Source of the DNA: Dehalogenimonas sp. WBC-2
GTDB lineage: Bacteria > Chloroflexota > Dehalococcoidia > Dehalococcoidales > Dehalococcoidaceae
Direction: 5' to 3'
NCBI GenBank assembly: GCA_001005265.1
Contig: CP011392.1
Coordinates: forward strand, 1-64,000
DNA: 64,000 nucleotides
The notes under the pieces were generated by a model, which saw only the letters and a program-made list of their open reading frames with translations, did no database searches and was not told where the DNA came from. Position numbers and translations under genes: made by a program. Positions within the stretch are counted from its first letter, which is position 1, and the number at the start of each line of letters is the position of its first letter. Shown here piece by piece: positions 1 to 9,140 of this stretch.

Positions 1-1
1 A

Positions 2-70
2 GTGTTTGCTCTGGCTATAGGCGGACTGGTACTATGGATGAGGTTTTCACGACGGCATAAGCCGGGCTGA
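2..70 (+). CDS. C-terminal end of an unidentified membrane protein (partial)
   Basis: An open frame enters the window and stops at TGA 68-70. Its last residues are a hydrophobic stretch (VFALAIGGLVLW) followed by a basic tail (MRFSRRHKPG), the usual look of a final membrane helix with a positively charged cytoplasmic end. The rest of the gene lies outside the window, so the family cannot be named. It runs in the same direction as dnaA and ends about 80 bp before it. Confidence 0.4.
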   Translation: MFALAIGGLVLWMRFSRRHKPG

Positions 71-151
71 GAATATATTCCGAAACATAACAGACCGGGT
101 GATTTTGTGCCTGTTGGGGGCAACCATCTGCGTAGCTTGGAGAAATAGCGT

Positions 152-1507
152 TTGCCGACTGAACAAACCAAATCAATGACTGCTCCCGTACAGGTTTGGG
201 AAACAGCACTTGGAGAGTTAGAGTGTTCTCTAAGCCGTCCCAATTTCCGTACCTGGTATTCCCGTACGGTCGGTCTGAGTTATGAGAATGGCTGCTTTGC
301 CATTGGCGTGCCGAACGCTTTTGTGGCTGAATATCTGGAAAATAACCAGCGTTCAGTAATAGAAAAGACCCTCATTAAGCTCATCAATTGTGAGGGCATA
401 ACACTGGTTTTTCAAGTGGTTTCGGACGGTAAAAGAACTACACACCACTCCAAGAATAGTGATGCTTCAGTTCGTGCGGAAAAAGGATGCCGTTTCAATC
501 CCCGTTATGATTTTGATGCCTTTATTGTCGGCAACGCCAACCGTTTGGCCCATGCCGCAGCGCTGTCCGCCGCTCAAAAACCTGGAGACGGCTACAATCC
601 GCTATTCATCCATGGTTCAAGCGGCCTGGGGAAAACCCATCTATTGCAGGCTATAGGACAGACAGCGGAGCGCGCCGGCAAGAAGGTGTGTTATGTTTCA
701 GGCGAACAGTTTACCTCAGAGTTTGTCGCCGCAATAAGAGAAAAGCGGGCCGATGAGTTCCGTGAGCGCTACCGAAGTGTAGATATTCTCCTGATTGATG
801 ATATCCAATTTATTGCAGGCAAAGCCCAAACCGAGGAGAGCTTTTTCCACACATTCAATGAACTGCACAATTCCAATAAACAGATTGTGTTGTCGGCAGA
901 TTCACCACCGAAAGCTATATCCCAGCTTGAAGACCGCTTGCGTTCCCGTTTTGAGTGGGGACTGACCACGGAAATATCACCTCCGGATGAGAAAATGCGT
1001 TTAGCTATTCTGAAAGCCCGGGCTGAAGAAACCGGGGCGGAGCTTGCTCCTGATGTTCTGGATTATTTAGCTGCTGAAACTATCCGCAATATCCGGGAAC
1101 TGGAGGGCAACCTCAATCGGGTGATGGCTTATTCCCGTTTGCTTCGTTCATCTGTGACCCCGGAACTCGCCCGAAAAGCCCTGAAGAATCTGGTGGATGA
1201 GCCGACCGAAAAGACGGCCAATACACCGCAACTGTTGCTGGGAACGGTGGCGGAGTGTTTTGATATGAGCGCCGAAGATCTGCTTGGCCGCTGCCGCGAT
1301 AAAGAAACGGCAACCGCCCGTCAGGTTGCCATGTATGTACTTAAGAGTCAAAACATGTGGTCGCTGGGGGAGATTGGACGACTGGTGGGCGACCGCACCG
1401 CGGCCACCGTCAGTCATTCATGTGACAAAATCGCCCGGGAGCTTGAGTATAACCCATTGTTGAAGCGCAAACTCATTGACATTGAAAGCCGTCTTGACCG
1501 GAAGTAG
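152..1507 (+). CDS. dnaA: chromosomal replication initiator DnaA (divergent DNA-binding signature)
   Basis: DnaA binds DnaA boxes and opens the replication origin as an ATP-bound AAA+ filament. The 451 residues follow the family order: N-terminal domain (about 10-90), short linker, AAA+ domain with Walker A GSSGLGKT (155-162), Walker B DILLIDD (211-217), sensor I near 247-253 and sensor II NIRELEGN (313-320), then the helix-turn-helix domain IV (about 355-451). The start is TTG 152, supported by GGAG 9 nt upstream; ATG 176 is the alternative. The domain IV signature is unusual: the canonical RDHTTV reads RTAATV here (415-420), so the Asp and His that normally contact the DnaA box are absent. 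No dnaN or clear DnaA-box cluster lies nearby, so it could be a paralogue rather than the main initiator. Confidence 0.9.
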   Translation: MPTEQTKSMTAPVQVWETALGELECSLSRPNFRTWYSRTVGLSYENGCFAIGVPNAFVAEYLENNQRSVIEKTLIKLINCEGITLVFQVVSDGKRTTHHSKNSDASVRAEKGCRFNPRYDFDAFIVGNANRLAHAAALSAAQKPGDGYNPLFIHGSSGLGKTHLLQAIGQTAERAGKKVCYVSGEQFTSEFVAAIREKRADEFRERYRSVDILLIDDIQFIAGKAQTEESFFHTFNELHNSNKQIVLSADSPPKAISQLEDRLRSRFEWGLTTEISPPDEKMRLAILKARAEETGAELAPDVLDYLAAETIRNIRELEGNLNRVMAYSRLLRSSVTPELARKALKNLVDEPTEKTANTPQLLLGTVAECFDMSAEDLLGRCRDKETATARQVAMYVLKSQNMWSLGEIGRLVGDRTAATVSHSCDKIARELEYNPLLKRKLIDIESRLDRK

Positions 1508-1537
1508 AAGCTTATCCTCTGGCTAATTGGGGCAACT

Positions 1538-1565
1538 AAAAAAGAGGGGTTAACCCCTCTTTTTA
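1538..1565. terminator. bidirectional intrinsic terminator between dnaA and rpsT
   Basis: A perfect palindrome GAGGGGTTAACCCCTC (1544-1559) is flanked by six A on the left and a T run on the right, so it can end transcription of dnaA rightward and rpsT leftward. The two genes converge here. Confidence 0.85.
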
Positions 1566-1590
1566 ATGCGGACACAGAATCAGTCTCTAG

Positions 1591-1854
1591 CTATTTGGTG
1601 GCAGCGTTGAGCTTTTTAGTCAGACGGCTCTTTTTACGGGCCGCGGCGTTGGCGTGAATAAGACCCTTCTTGGCTGCTATATCCAGAGCGCTCTGGCTGG
1701 CGACAATGGAAACTTTAGCCTCGTCACTTCCAGCGGCGATGGCTTTCTCAGTCTTACGTACCGTTGTTCTGAGACTGCTGAGGGCGGATTTATTGCGCAA
1801 TGCTTTTTTGGTGGAAGTAAGGATATCTTTTTTTGAACTCTTGGTATTGGCCAA
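1591..1854 (-). CDS. rpsT: 30S ribosomal protein S20
   Basis: S20 binds 16S rRNA early in 30S assembly. The 87-residue, Lys/Arg/Ala-rich helical protein begins MANTKSSKKD and ends RLTKKLNAATK, the normal S20 pattern and length. The start codon is TTG (1854-1852), preceded by AGGAGG at 1866-1861. E. coli rpsT also uses a UUG start, there tied to translational autocontrol; whether that applies here is inference. It is monocistronic and convergent with dnaA. Confidence 0.95.
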   Translation of the reverse strand: MANTKSSKKDILTSTKKALRNKSALSSLRTTVRKTEKAIAAGSDEAKVSIVASQSALDIAAKKGLIHANAAARKKSRLTKKLNAATK

Positions 1855-1932
1855 TGAACGCCTCCTGAAATATTAACCTGATGACAAGAAAGAGATTATA
1901 CAGGATTAAGCCACCTCTACGCAACACTAAAA

Positions 1933-1949
1933 TTACGTTACTAACGTAA
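1933..1949. promoter_or_regulatory. perfect 17-bp palindrome in the rpsT-pyrF divergent promoter region
   Basis: TTACGTTACTAACGTAA reads the same on both strands around a central C. It lies 8 bp upstream of the predicted pyrF -35 box and about 80 bp upstream of the rpsT start, a position suited to a dimeric regulator. There is no T run, so it is not a terminator. The cognate protein is unknown. Confidence 0.5.
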
Positions 1950-1957
1950 AATACCTC

Positions 1958-1986
1958 TTGTCCGCAGCACTCCACCCTGTTAATAT
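1958..1986 (+). promoter_or_regulatory. pyrF promoter, predicted leaderless
   Basis: TTGTCC (1958-1963), a 17-bp spacer and TAATAT (1981-1986) form a good sigma-70 promoter. The pyrF ATG lies only 7 nt after the -10 box, about where transcription should begin, and there is no Shine-Dalgarno sequence. The same -35 (TTGTCC) and geometry occur at dtd. Confidence 0.6.
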
Positions 1987-1993
1987 TACCACG

Positions 1994-2791
1994 ATGAAGT
2001 TTTATGCCAAACTTGCCGCTGCTGCCCGCCACAACAACAGCTGTGTGTGCATCGGGCTGGACCCGGAACCGGAAAAGCTGCCTGCCGGTGTCAGCACACT
2101 TGAATTTTGTCAGGCAATCATTGGGGCGACTCATGATCTGGTGTGCGCTTATAAACCCAACTCGGCTTTCTTTGAAGCGTTGGGGGAAGACGGCTGGAGC
2201 ACACTCAAAGCGGTTATTAAGTGTGTGCCCAAGAATATCCCAGTTATTCTTGATGCCAAGCGCGGCGACATCGGCAATACCGCCAAAGCCTACGCCAGAG
2301 CGGCCTTTGTAGAACTGGGCGCCGACGCGGTCACGGTCAACCCCTACATGGGCTACGATTCTATGGAGCCTTTTATCGGCTACGATGATAAGGGTATCTT
2401 TGTGCTGTGCCGCACTTCCAATCCGGGCGCCGCCGATTTCCAGTCGCTCAAGATCGACGGCGAACCTCTATACCGGCTGGTGGCCAAAAAAGTCGGGGAG
2501 TGGAACGTCCGGGGAAACCTGGGACTGGTGGTCGGGGCGACACAGCCGGAAGAACTCAAGGTCATCCGGCAGAGCCATCCCACGATGCCTATCCTGATTC
2601 CGGGTGTCGGGGCGCAGGGCGGCAGCCTGGAGAAAGCGGTCAAATACGGTACCGGAAATAGCGACGGCCTGGCAATCATCAGCAGTTCGCGCCAGATCCT
2701 TTACGCCTCATCCGGATCCGATTATGCCGCGGCGGCGCGCCGGGCGGCGACAGAGCTGCGGGACGAGATAGAGGGCTACCGGGCGGAGTAG
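1994..2791 (+). CDS. pyrF: orotidine 5'-phosphate decarboxylase
   Basis: Catalyses the last step of UMP synthesis, decarboxylation of OMP, in the cytoplasm. The 265-residue TIM barrel carries the catalytic motif DAKRGDIGNTA (Asp-Lys-x-x-Asp) and a late phosphate-binding stretch IPGVGAQGG. Length and motif fit the longer type-2 (mycobacterial/archaeal-like) PyrF group. The frame is open from TTG 1958, but that codon lies inside the predicted -35 box, so ATG 1994 is chosen. No other pyr genes are nearby. Confidence 0.92.
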   Translation: MKFYAKLAAAARHNNSCVCIGLDPEPEKLPAGVSTLEFCQAIIGATHDLVCAYKPNSAFFEALGEDGWSTLKAVIKCVPKNIPVILDAKRGDIGNTAKAYARAAFVELGADAVTVNPYMGYDSMEPFIGYDDKGIFVLCRTSNPGAADFQSLKIDGEPLYRLVAKKVGEWNVRGNLGLVVGATQPEELKVIRQSHPTMPILIPGVGAQGGSLEKAVKYGTGNSDGLAIISSSRQILYASSGSDYAAAARRAATELRDEIEGYRAE

Positions 2792-2821
2792 GCCGCTGCG
2801 TTCCCGCTTACCGGTTACAAT

Positions 2822-3013
2822 ATGATGGTTGACTTTAAACTTAACGATATCCTCCGCCTCCGCAAGCCACATGCCTGCGGCGGTTATGACTGGCAGATTT
2901 ACCGCCTGGGCGGTGATATCGGTATCATCTGCCGGACCTGCCAGCGGCGCCTCCTGATACCCCGTTCTGAGCTTGAAAAGCGCCTCAAGACCTTCATCGC
3001 CAGGGGTGTGTGA
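2822..3013 (+). CDS. DUF951 family protein
   Basis: A 63-residue protein matching the DUF951 pattern: a start like VDFKLNDILRLRKPHACGG, a central aromatic strand, then CRTCQRRLLIPRSELEKR. The Cys pair plus the earlier Cys suggest metal or nucleic-acid binding, but the function of the family is unknown to me. Tandem ATG codons (2822, 2825) make the start uncertain by one residue. Its stop overlaps the dinB start by 1 nt, so the two are probably translationally coupled. Confidence 0.85.
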   Translation: MMVDFKLNDILRLRKPHACGGYDWQIYRLGGDIGIICRTCQRRLLIPRSELEKRLKTFIARGV

Positions 3014-4248
3014 TGATCCGGCGCATCATGCATATCGACCTGGACGCGTTCTTCGTGTCCGTCGAACAGGTATTTGACCCGGCGCTCAGGGGCAGACCGG
3101 TAGCCGTCGGCGGTATACCGGGACAGGGTCGCGGCGTAGTGGCCGCCGCCTCTTACGAAGCCCGGCAGTTCGGCATCCACTCCGGCATGCCGCTCAAGGA
3201 AGCCGAACGCCGCTGTCCCCAATGTGTCTTCCTTTCCGGCCGCTTTGAACGCTACCGCGATGCGTCGGAGAAGTTCATGGCCATACTGGCTGATTTTTCT
3301 CCCTTTCTGGAGCCGGTAGGTATTGACGAGGCGTTCCTGGAGGTGACCGGCTTTGAGTCTCTTTACGGTACGCTTGCGGTAATGGGTCACCAGATCCGGA
3401 AACGCATCCGGGATGAGATTGGAATTGCTGCCAGCATCGGACTGGCCTCCAGCAAGATAGTGGCCAAGGTGGCTTCCAAGGCGGCCAAGCCTGACGGTCT
3501 GATGGAAATACCCGATGGTGGCGAGGCTGCTTTCCTGGCACCGATGGCTATCGGGAAAATGCCGGGTATCGGGCAGCAGACGGAAAAAGCCCTCAATGCG
3601 CTGGGCATACATACCCTGGGTGAACTGGCCCGGCTGCCGCTGAGCCTGCTGACCGAGCGTTTTGGGGTATACGGCCAGGTGCTGCATGACCACGCCCTGG
3701 GTATTGATCACAGGCTTATTGAGCCGCCTGCCGAGGCCAAATCTGTCAGCCATGAAATGACGCTGGATGAGGACAGCCGAGACCGAGGATTTCTAGAGGC
3801 CAACCTGCGCTACATGGCGGAGAAGGTGGGAGCGCGCCTGCGGCGCTACGGCCAAAAAGGCAGCGTGGTTAATATCCGCCTGCGGTTTTCTGATTTCACC
3901 ACCATCACCCGGCAGCGGAAACTGGGTTTTGCCACCGATGCCAACGAGGTTATCTTTGATGAAGCCAACAAACTTTTTGATAAGGCGATGAGCACCAGCC
4001 GCCTGGCGGTGCGGCTGCTGGGGGTGGGGGTGGGCGGCCTTGGTGGTGCCGAAGGGCAGTTGCCATTGTCCCCGGCCTTTACCGGCCGTTATGCCGCCCT
4101 TGATAAAGTCCTTGACCGGCTGCGCAAGAGATACGGATTTGCCGCCATCCAGACCGGGCGCACCCTGAAGCTGGGCTGGAAGTCCGGCGAGGGACACGAC
4201 GTCCACGGCTTCTCCCGTCAGATCATGGATAATAATAAGCAATCCTGA
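3013..4248 (+). CDS. dinB: DNA polymerase IV (Y-family translesion polymerase)
   Basis: Error-prone polymerase that copies past DNA lesions. It has the N-terminal catalytic motif MHIDLDAFFVSVEQ, the second acidic motif VGIDEAFLEVT, a thumb helix-hairpin-helix (KMPGIGQQTEKAL) and a little-finger domain (about 235-345). GQLPLS at about 350 sits where a beta-clamp-binding QLxLF-type motif is normally found. Length (411 aa) is normal. ATG 3013 is the preferred start; GTG 3010 is the alternative. It is coupled to the DUF951 gene; no SOS box is evident. Confidence 0.95.
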   Translation: MIRRIMHIDLDAFFVSVEQVFDPALRGRPVAVGGIPGQGRGVVAAASYEARQFGIHSGMPLKEAERRCPQCVFLSGRFERYRDASEKFMAILADFSPFLEPVGIDEAFLEVTGFESLYGTLAVMGHQIRKRIRDEIGIAASIGLASSKIVAKVASKAAKPDGLMEIPDGGEAAFLAPMAIGKMPGIGQQTEKALNALGIHTLGELARLPLSLLTERFGVYGQVLHDHALGIDHRLIEPPAEAKSVSHEMTLDEDSRDRGFLEANLRYMAEKVGARLRRYGQKGSVVNIRLRFSDFTTITRQRKLGFATDANEVIFDEANKLFDKAMSTSRLAVRLLGVGVGGLGGAEGQLPLSPAFTGRYAALDKVLDRLRKRYGFAAIQTGRTLKLGWKSGEGHDVHGFSRQIMDNNKQS

Positions 4249-4284
4249 CTCATGTAAATTATATTCCCCTGACCTTGCCTGTGA

Positions 4285-4290
4285 TATTAT
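4285..4290 (+). promoter_or_regulatory. folP -10 box, predicted leaderless
   Basis: TATTAT ends 6 nt before the folP ATG at 4297, so transcription should start at or next to the start codon. The -35 region is weak (TATTCC at 4262-4267), so confidence is lower than for pyrF or dtd. Confidence 0.4.
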
Positions 4291-4296
4291 GAGGTC

Positions 4297-5139
4297 ATGC
4301 TTAATACCTATCCGCCGACGACGAAGATCGGCAAGAAGACCTTTTGCTGGGGCGAGCGCACCTTTATCATAGGCATCCTGAACGTCACCCCGGACTCCTT
4401 CTCCGGCGACGGCGTGGGGTATGACATCGAAGCGGCAGTCGCCCGGGCCAGACGCATGGTTGAAGAAGGCGCCGACATCATTGATGTGGGCGGGGAGTCC
4501 ACCCGGCCCGGCGCGCCGGAAGTCTCTATTGGCGACGAGGTACAGCGGGTGATACCGGTAATCCGGCGACTGTCGGCAGAGCTTGACGTACCCATCAGCA
4601 TTGACAGCTATAAATCTGAAGTTGCCGAAGCCGCGGTTACAGCCGGAGCCAGCCTGTTGAACGACGTCTGGGGACTGAAACGCGATCATCGCCTGGCCGA
4701 TATTGCCGCGAAGTACAAACTGCCGATCATCATTTCCTCCAGCCAGCGTGACGAACCGGTGGCGGACATCATGCCGGCGGTCATCGGAAGCCTTGAGTGG
4801 GCCATCGGAAAGGCCGAGGCGGCGGGGGTGTCGAGGCATAATATCATCGTTGATCCGGGCTTCGGCTTCGGCAAGACGGTATCGCAGAATCTTGAACTGC
4901 TGCGGCGGCTGAGTGAGCTCAAAGTCCTGGGCAGGCCGATCCTGTTAGGCACCTCGCGCAAATCCACTATCGGCAAGGTGCTGGGTGATGCCCCGGCTGA
5001 TGACCGGCTGATGGGTACCGCGGCCACCATGGCCATCGGGATTATGGGCGGTGCCAACATCATCAGGGTGCATGATGTGAAGGAGATGGTTAAAGTGAGC
5101 CGTATGAGCGACGCAGTAATAAGGGGTTTTGCCGGATGA
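4297..5139 (+). CDS. folP: dihydropteroate synthase
   Basis: Joins p-aminobenzoate to dihydropterin pyrophosphate in folate synthesis; target of sulfonamides. The 280-residue TIM barrel shows the family signatures ILNVTPDSFSGDG (residues 26-38), DVGGESTRPGA (63-73) and the late motifs GFGFGKT and GTSRKS. It overlaps folK by 4 nt (ATGA). There is no folB between folP and folK, so the aldolase must be encoded elsewhere or replaced. folC lies at the other end of the window. Confidence 0.95.
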   Translation: MLNTYPPTTKIGKKTFCWGERTFIIGILNVTPDSFSGDGVGYDIEAAVARARRMVEEGADIIDVGGESTRPGAPEVSIGDEVQRVIPVIRRLSAELDVPISIDSYKSEVAEAAVTAGASLLNDVWGLKRDHRLADIAAKYKLPIIISSSQRDEPVADIMPAVIGSLEWAIGKAEAAGVSRHNIIVDPGFGFGKTVSQNLELLRRLSELKVLGRPILLGTSRKSTIGKVLGDAPADDRLMGTAATMAIGIMGGANIIRVHDVKEMVKVSRMSDAVIRGFAG

Positions 5140-5660
5140 GCGATAATGAATTGGTGCTGACCTCAGCGGCGACGGTGTACCTGGGACTGGGTTCCAATGT
5201 TGGCGACCGCATGGCCAACCTGAACCGGGCGCTTGAGCTGATGAACCGGCCGCTTAAAATAGTGCGGCGTTCCCCTGTTTACGAGACCGAGCCGTTTGAG
5301 GTGCCGGAGCAGGAGAAGTTTCTGAACATGGTAGCCGAGGTGCAGACCCATATTGCGCCGGCAGACCTGCTGAAGTTATTAAAGGGCATCGAGCGGATCA
5401 TCGGCCGGGGTAAAGCCGGTTCTGACGAGCCGCGGTGTATTGATATAGACATACTGCTTTACGGCAGCCTCAAGATGGCGACCGAGACGCTGACCATACC
5501 TCATCCCCGCATGATCAGGCGGGCTTTTGTGCTGACGCCTCTTGCCGACCTGGCACCGCGCCTGCGGCCGCCGGGCTCTAAAAAGACGGTGGCTGAACTG
5601 CTGGCCGCACTGGGTAAGGTCAAGAGTGTCGAACTGTTCGGGGAGTCCATCGCACAATGA
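5136..5660 (+). CDS. folK: 6-hydroxymethyl-7,8-dihydropterin pyrophosphokinase
   Basis: Transfers pyrophosphate from ATP to hydroxymethyldihydropterin to make the FolP substrate. At 174 aa it is normal HPPK size and has YLGLGSNVGDR (16-26), PVYETEPF, and the metal-binding DIDILLYG followed by IPHPRM. It overlaps folP upstream and the patatin gene downstream by 4 nt each, so the three are one transcript. Confidence 0.95.
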   Translation: MSDNELVLTSAATVYLGLGSNVGDRMANLNRALELMNRPLKIVRRSPVYETEPFEVPEQEKFLNMVAEVQTHIAPADLLKLLKGIERIIGRGKAGSDEPRCIDIDILLYGSLKMATETLTIPHPRMIRRAFVLTPLADLAPRLRPPGSKKTVAELLAALGKVKSVELFGESIAQ

Positions 5661-6460
5661 AACTCGGCTTAGCATTATCAGGCGGCGCCGCCCGGGCACT
5701 GGCGCACATCGGCGTCATCGAAGTGCTGGAGCGGGAGGGCATCGGCATTGACATGGTCACCGGCACCAGCATGGGGGCGATAGTCGGGGCAGCCTTCGCA
5801 CGTGGTGTGCCTGTCGAAGATATCAAGGCTGAGGCTCTTGATCTGACATGGCGCAGCTTGCTGCCGCTGGTGGACCTGAACCCGTTCCAAACATCGGGCA
5901 TTATCGGCGCTCGAAATATTAGAAAAAAATTAAAAAGTATCATCGGTGATCTGGACTTTAAAGAGCTGAAGATGCCCTTTGCCTGCGTGGCTACCGACCT
6001 GATCTCCGGTGAGGAGGTGGTCTTTAAGAGCGGTTCTGTGCTGGACGCGGTACTGGCCAGCATGTCCCTGCCGCTGGTGTTCAAGGTGCCGAGGGTGGGC
6101 AGGCGCTACCTGGTGGACGGGGGAATCTCAGACCCGTTGCCGGTGGTGCCGCTGAAGGAGTTGGGAGCCGACAAAATCATAGCGGTAAATGTTTTAAAAA
6201 ATTTGGGTATTGACACCTCCAAGAAAAAATCCGGCCAGCGGAAGAAGGCGCCGAACTTTTTACAGGTTGCCAACCAGGTTATATATATCGCCTCAGCGCA
6301 TCTGGCGGAGGTGGGGGTTAAGGCAGCCGATGTGGCCATAGAGCCGGACATGGGCGGCATCCACCTGGCCGACTTCAACATGGCGGCTGAGGCTATCCAG
6401 TGCGGCGAAAAATGCGCTGTGGACATGCTGCCTCAGATCAGGGCGCTGCTCCAGCGATAA
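5657..6460 (+). CDS. patatin-like phospholipase, RssA family
   Basis: Probable Ser-Asp dyad lipid acyl hydrolase. It contains the oxyanion segment SGGAARALAHIGV (8-20), the nucleophile elbow GTSMG (about 36-40) and the Asp motif DGGISDPLPV (about 154-163). The length (267 aa) and lack of extra domains fit the small RssA/NTE-like bacterial group; the substrate is unknown. It is the last gene of the folP operon (4-nt overlap with folK). The functional link to folate is probably only positional. Confidence 0.88.
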   Translation: MKLGLALSGGAARALAHIGVIEVLEREGIGIDMVTGTSMGAIVGAAFARGVPVEDIKAEALDLTWRSLLPLVDLNPFQTSGIIGARNIRKKLKSIIGDLDFKELKMPFACVATDLISGEEVVFKSGSVLDAVLASMSLPLVFKVPRVGRRYLVDGGISDPLPVVPLKELGADKIIAVNVLKNLGIDTSKKKSGQRKKAPNFLQVANQVIYIASAHLAEVGVKAADVAIEPDMGGIHLADFNMAAEAIQCGEKCAVDMLPQIRALLQR

Positions 6461-6688
6461 AAATTGCGGTTCCCGCTGAGCAGGTGAATTGTTTTGACAC
6501 AAATACACCTTTTTTTTGACCCAGAGTTTTGATTCAAAGCAACAATTCAGGTGGTTCCGGACTTCAATTCTTCAGTTTTCAAGGTGCTGCCTTTAGCGTG
6601 TAGGACGGTTCCGGTTGAGGAGCCGGGGGTTGTTTCCCCGAAAGTGAAAAATACTGAAACAACCTCCTTTTTACGATTGAAACAGGCG

Positions 6689-6706
6689 AAAACAACCGGT
6701 TGTTTT
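6689..6706. terminator. 18-bp palindrome, possible terminator of the folP-folK-patatin operon
   Basis: AAAACAACCGGTTGTTTT is a perfect palindrome, A-rich on the left and followed by one more T on the right. It could fold and terminate in either direction, but the stem is short in GC pairs and it lies 230 bp past the operon. Confidence 0.4.
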
Positions 6707-6877
6707 TAGAAGAAACAAAATAATACAAATACTTACTCTTTTTAACTGTTAGATAAATCGAGAACATATGATATAGCACCGGTAGTGGTGTTGTCAATGG
6801 GGTTTTGGAACTATTTGGGGGCAATCACCATAGCAGAACCATCGGGAGGTTCGAGGCACAATACACGTCATTCAATT

Positions 6878-6912
6878 CCGTTTTGTATGCCTGTAGAGGG
6901 GGTACAAAACGG
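6878..6912. repeat. 10-bp inverted repeat with 15-bp spacer
   Basis: CCGTTTTGTA (6878-6887) is matched by TACAAAACGG (6903-6912). It lies about 70 bp upstream of the IS3 OrfA fragment and may be a regulatory or element-end remnant; nothing more can be said from sequence. Confidence 0.35.
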
Positions 6913-6981
6913 ATGCAACCAGATTGGTATCGCCACCAAGTAGAGTTCTCCGCTAAAATATAGTGTTCAAGGAGGGTTCCA

Positions 6982-7110
6982 TTGAGTAGGAAAAAAGTTC
7001 ACTAAAGAGTAGGCATCACAGTGCTCAAGGAAGCCGAAGCAATAATAGGCGAGCTGTGCTGCAAACACAGAGTCAGCGACGGCATCTCTTATTTGCAGTC
7101 GTCTTGGTCA
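6982..7110 (+). pseudogene. IS3-family transposase OrfA remnant
   Basis: Reading from TTG 6982, which has GGAGG 7 nt upstream, gives MSRKKVH, a stop (TAA 7003-7005), then in the same frame VLKEAEAIIGELCCKHRVSD and GISYLQSSW. This matches the start of IS3-family OrfA proteins, where an N-terminal helix-turn-helix reads like LREAE...ELCRKHGISDATFYxW. The frame decays after about 40 codons and no OrfB follows, so the element is dead. A matching OrfB fragment lies at about 50300-50560. Confidence 0.65.
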
Positions 7111-7270
7111 GTTAACAATTTATTATATTGAGTGAACATCTGGTAACTTCGCTGGTAAGTCAATGCCTCCTTCCTTATAAAATCAATAATTCTAATTGAA
7201 ATCTCCTATCAACCAACTATTTCCAATTTCAGTCCGTGCCACCATCTTTCGGACCTCACTATTACAAGTG

Positions 7271-7306
7271 TTGACAAACCTTTTTTAGCATAGTATCATA
7301 ACTATG
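7271..7306 (+). promoter_or_regulatory. promoter and candidate Rrf2 operator of the sulfur operon
   Basis: TTGACA (7271-7276), 17 bp and TATCAT (7294-7299) form a strong sigma-70 promoter. The -10 box is overlapped by an inverted repeat CATAGT (7289-7294) / ACTATG (7301-7306); a second, looser pair GTTGA/TCAAC lies at 7306-7324. Position suggests repression of the following operon by its own first gene product, as for CymR and IscR; this is inference. Confidence 0.6.
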
Positions 7307-7344
7307 TTGATCAGTTTACTCAACTTACAAGATGAGGAATCAAA

Positions 7345-7788
7345 ATGAAACTTAGCACTAGGGCTCGGTACGGTACTCGGGCTCTGCTTGACCTAGCGCA
7401 ACACTACGGCGATGAAGTTGTTCCGTTGAAAGATATCGCGAAAAGACAAGCGATTTCGTTACCATACTTGGAACAGCTTGTCGGACCGCTCGTCGATTCC
7501 AGATTGATTCAATCCGTTCGTGGCTCCCACGGCGGTCTTAAACTTGCCAAACCGCCGGAATCTATCCGGCTTAGCGAGGTGGTCTGCCTGCTGGAAGGTC
7601 CCATCGAGCCAGTGTATTGCATTCACAGCCCCGATAAATGTAACCGCTCCCAATTTTGCGCCACCAGAGATGTGTGGGGCGACGTGGGTAAGGCCGTAAA
7701 CTCGGTGTTGGATAAGACCACATTGGCCGATCTAGTGAGCCGCCAGCAGGCGAAGATGTCTCCTAACGCTAATATGTATTACATCTAA
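7345..7788 (+). CDS. Rrf2-family transcriptional regulator (IscR/CymR-like)
   Basis: DNA-binding regulator of the Rrf2 family, which controls Fe-S cluster and cysteine metabolism genes. The 147-residue protein has the typical start MKLSTRARYGTRALLDLA, a winged helix with YLEQLV and RGSHGGLKLAKP, and three cysteines at 92, 99 and 105, close to the IscR cluster ligands (92, 98, 104). It could therefore bind a [2Fe-2S] cluster, although CymR-type control through CysK is also possible because cysK is in the same operon. It is first in the operon and 41 bp before metY. Confidence 0.9.
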   Translation: MKLSTRARYGTRALLDLAQHYGDEVVPLKDIAKRQAISLPYLEQLVGPLVDSRLIQSVRGSHGGLKLAKPPESIRLSEVVCLLEGPIEPVYCIHSPDKCNRSQFCATRDVWGDVGKAVNSVLDKTTLADLVSRQQAKMSPNANMYYI

Positions 7789-7811
7789 TCAATTCTTAGT
7801 AAACGAAATAA

Positions 7812-9128
<1,317 letters not shown>

Positions 9129-9140
9129 CACGAGGAACCC

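Larger units (their letters stand above)
6461..6977. other. intergenic DNA with hairpins, no gene
   Basis: Part of an 884-bp gap with no credible protein. It is AT-rich with several dyads, including an 18-bp palindrome at 6689-6706 followed by T residues and a 10-bp inverted repeat at 6878-6912. The only sizeable frame (6579-6824, minus strand) has no family resemblance, a biased composition and no ribosome site. The gap continues into an IS3 fragment and the Rrf2 promoter. Confidence 0.5.

Noticed and set aside
1958-1993. An N-terminally longer pyrF from TTG 1958
   Set aside because: The TTG is part of the predicted -35 box, has no ribosome site, and the 12 extra residues do not resemble PyrF.
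2899-4839. Long minus-strand frames opposite dinB and folP
   Set aside because: They mirror strongly conserved genes on the plus strand and have no family features of their own.
6579-6824. Minus-strand 81-codon frame in the gap before the IS3 remnant
   Set aside because: Biased composition, no ribosome site and no family resemblance; it overlaps hairpins.
6841-6870. GGTTCGAGGC as a tRNA T-arm
   Set aside because: No acceptor, D or anticodon arms can be fitted around it.
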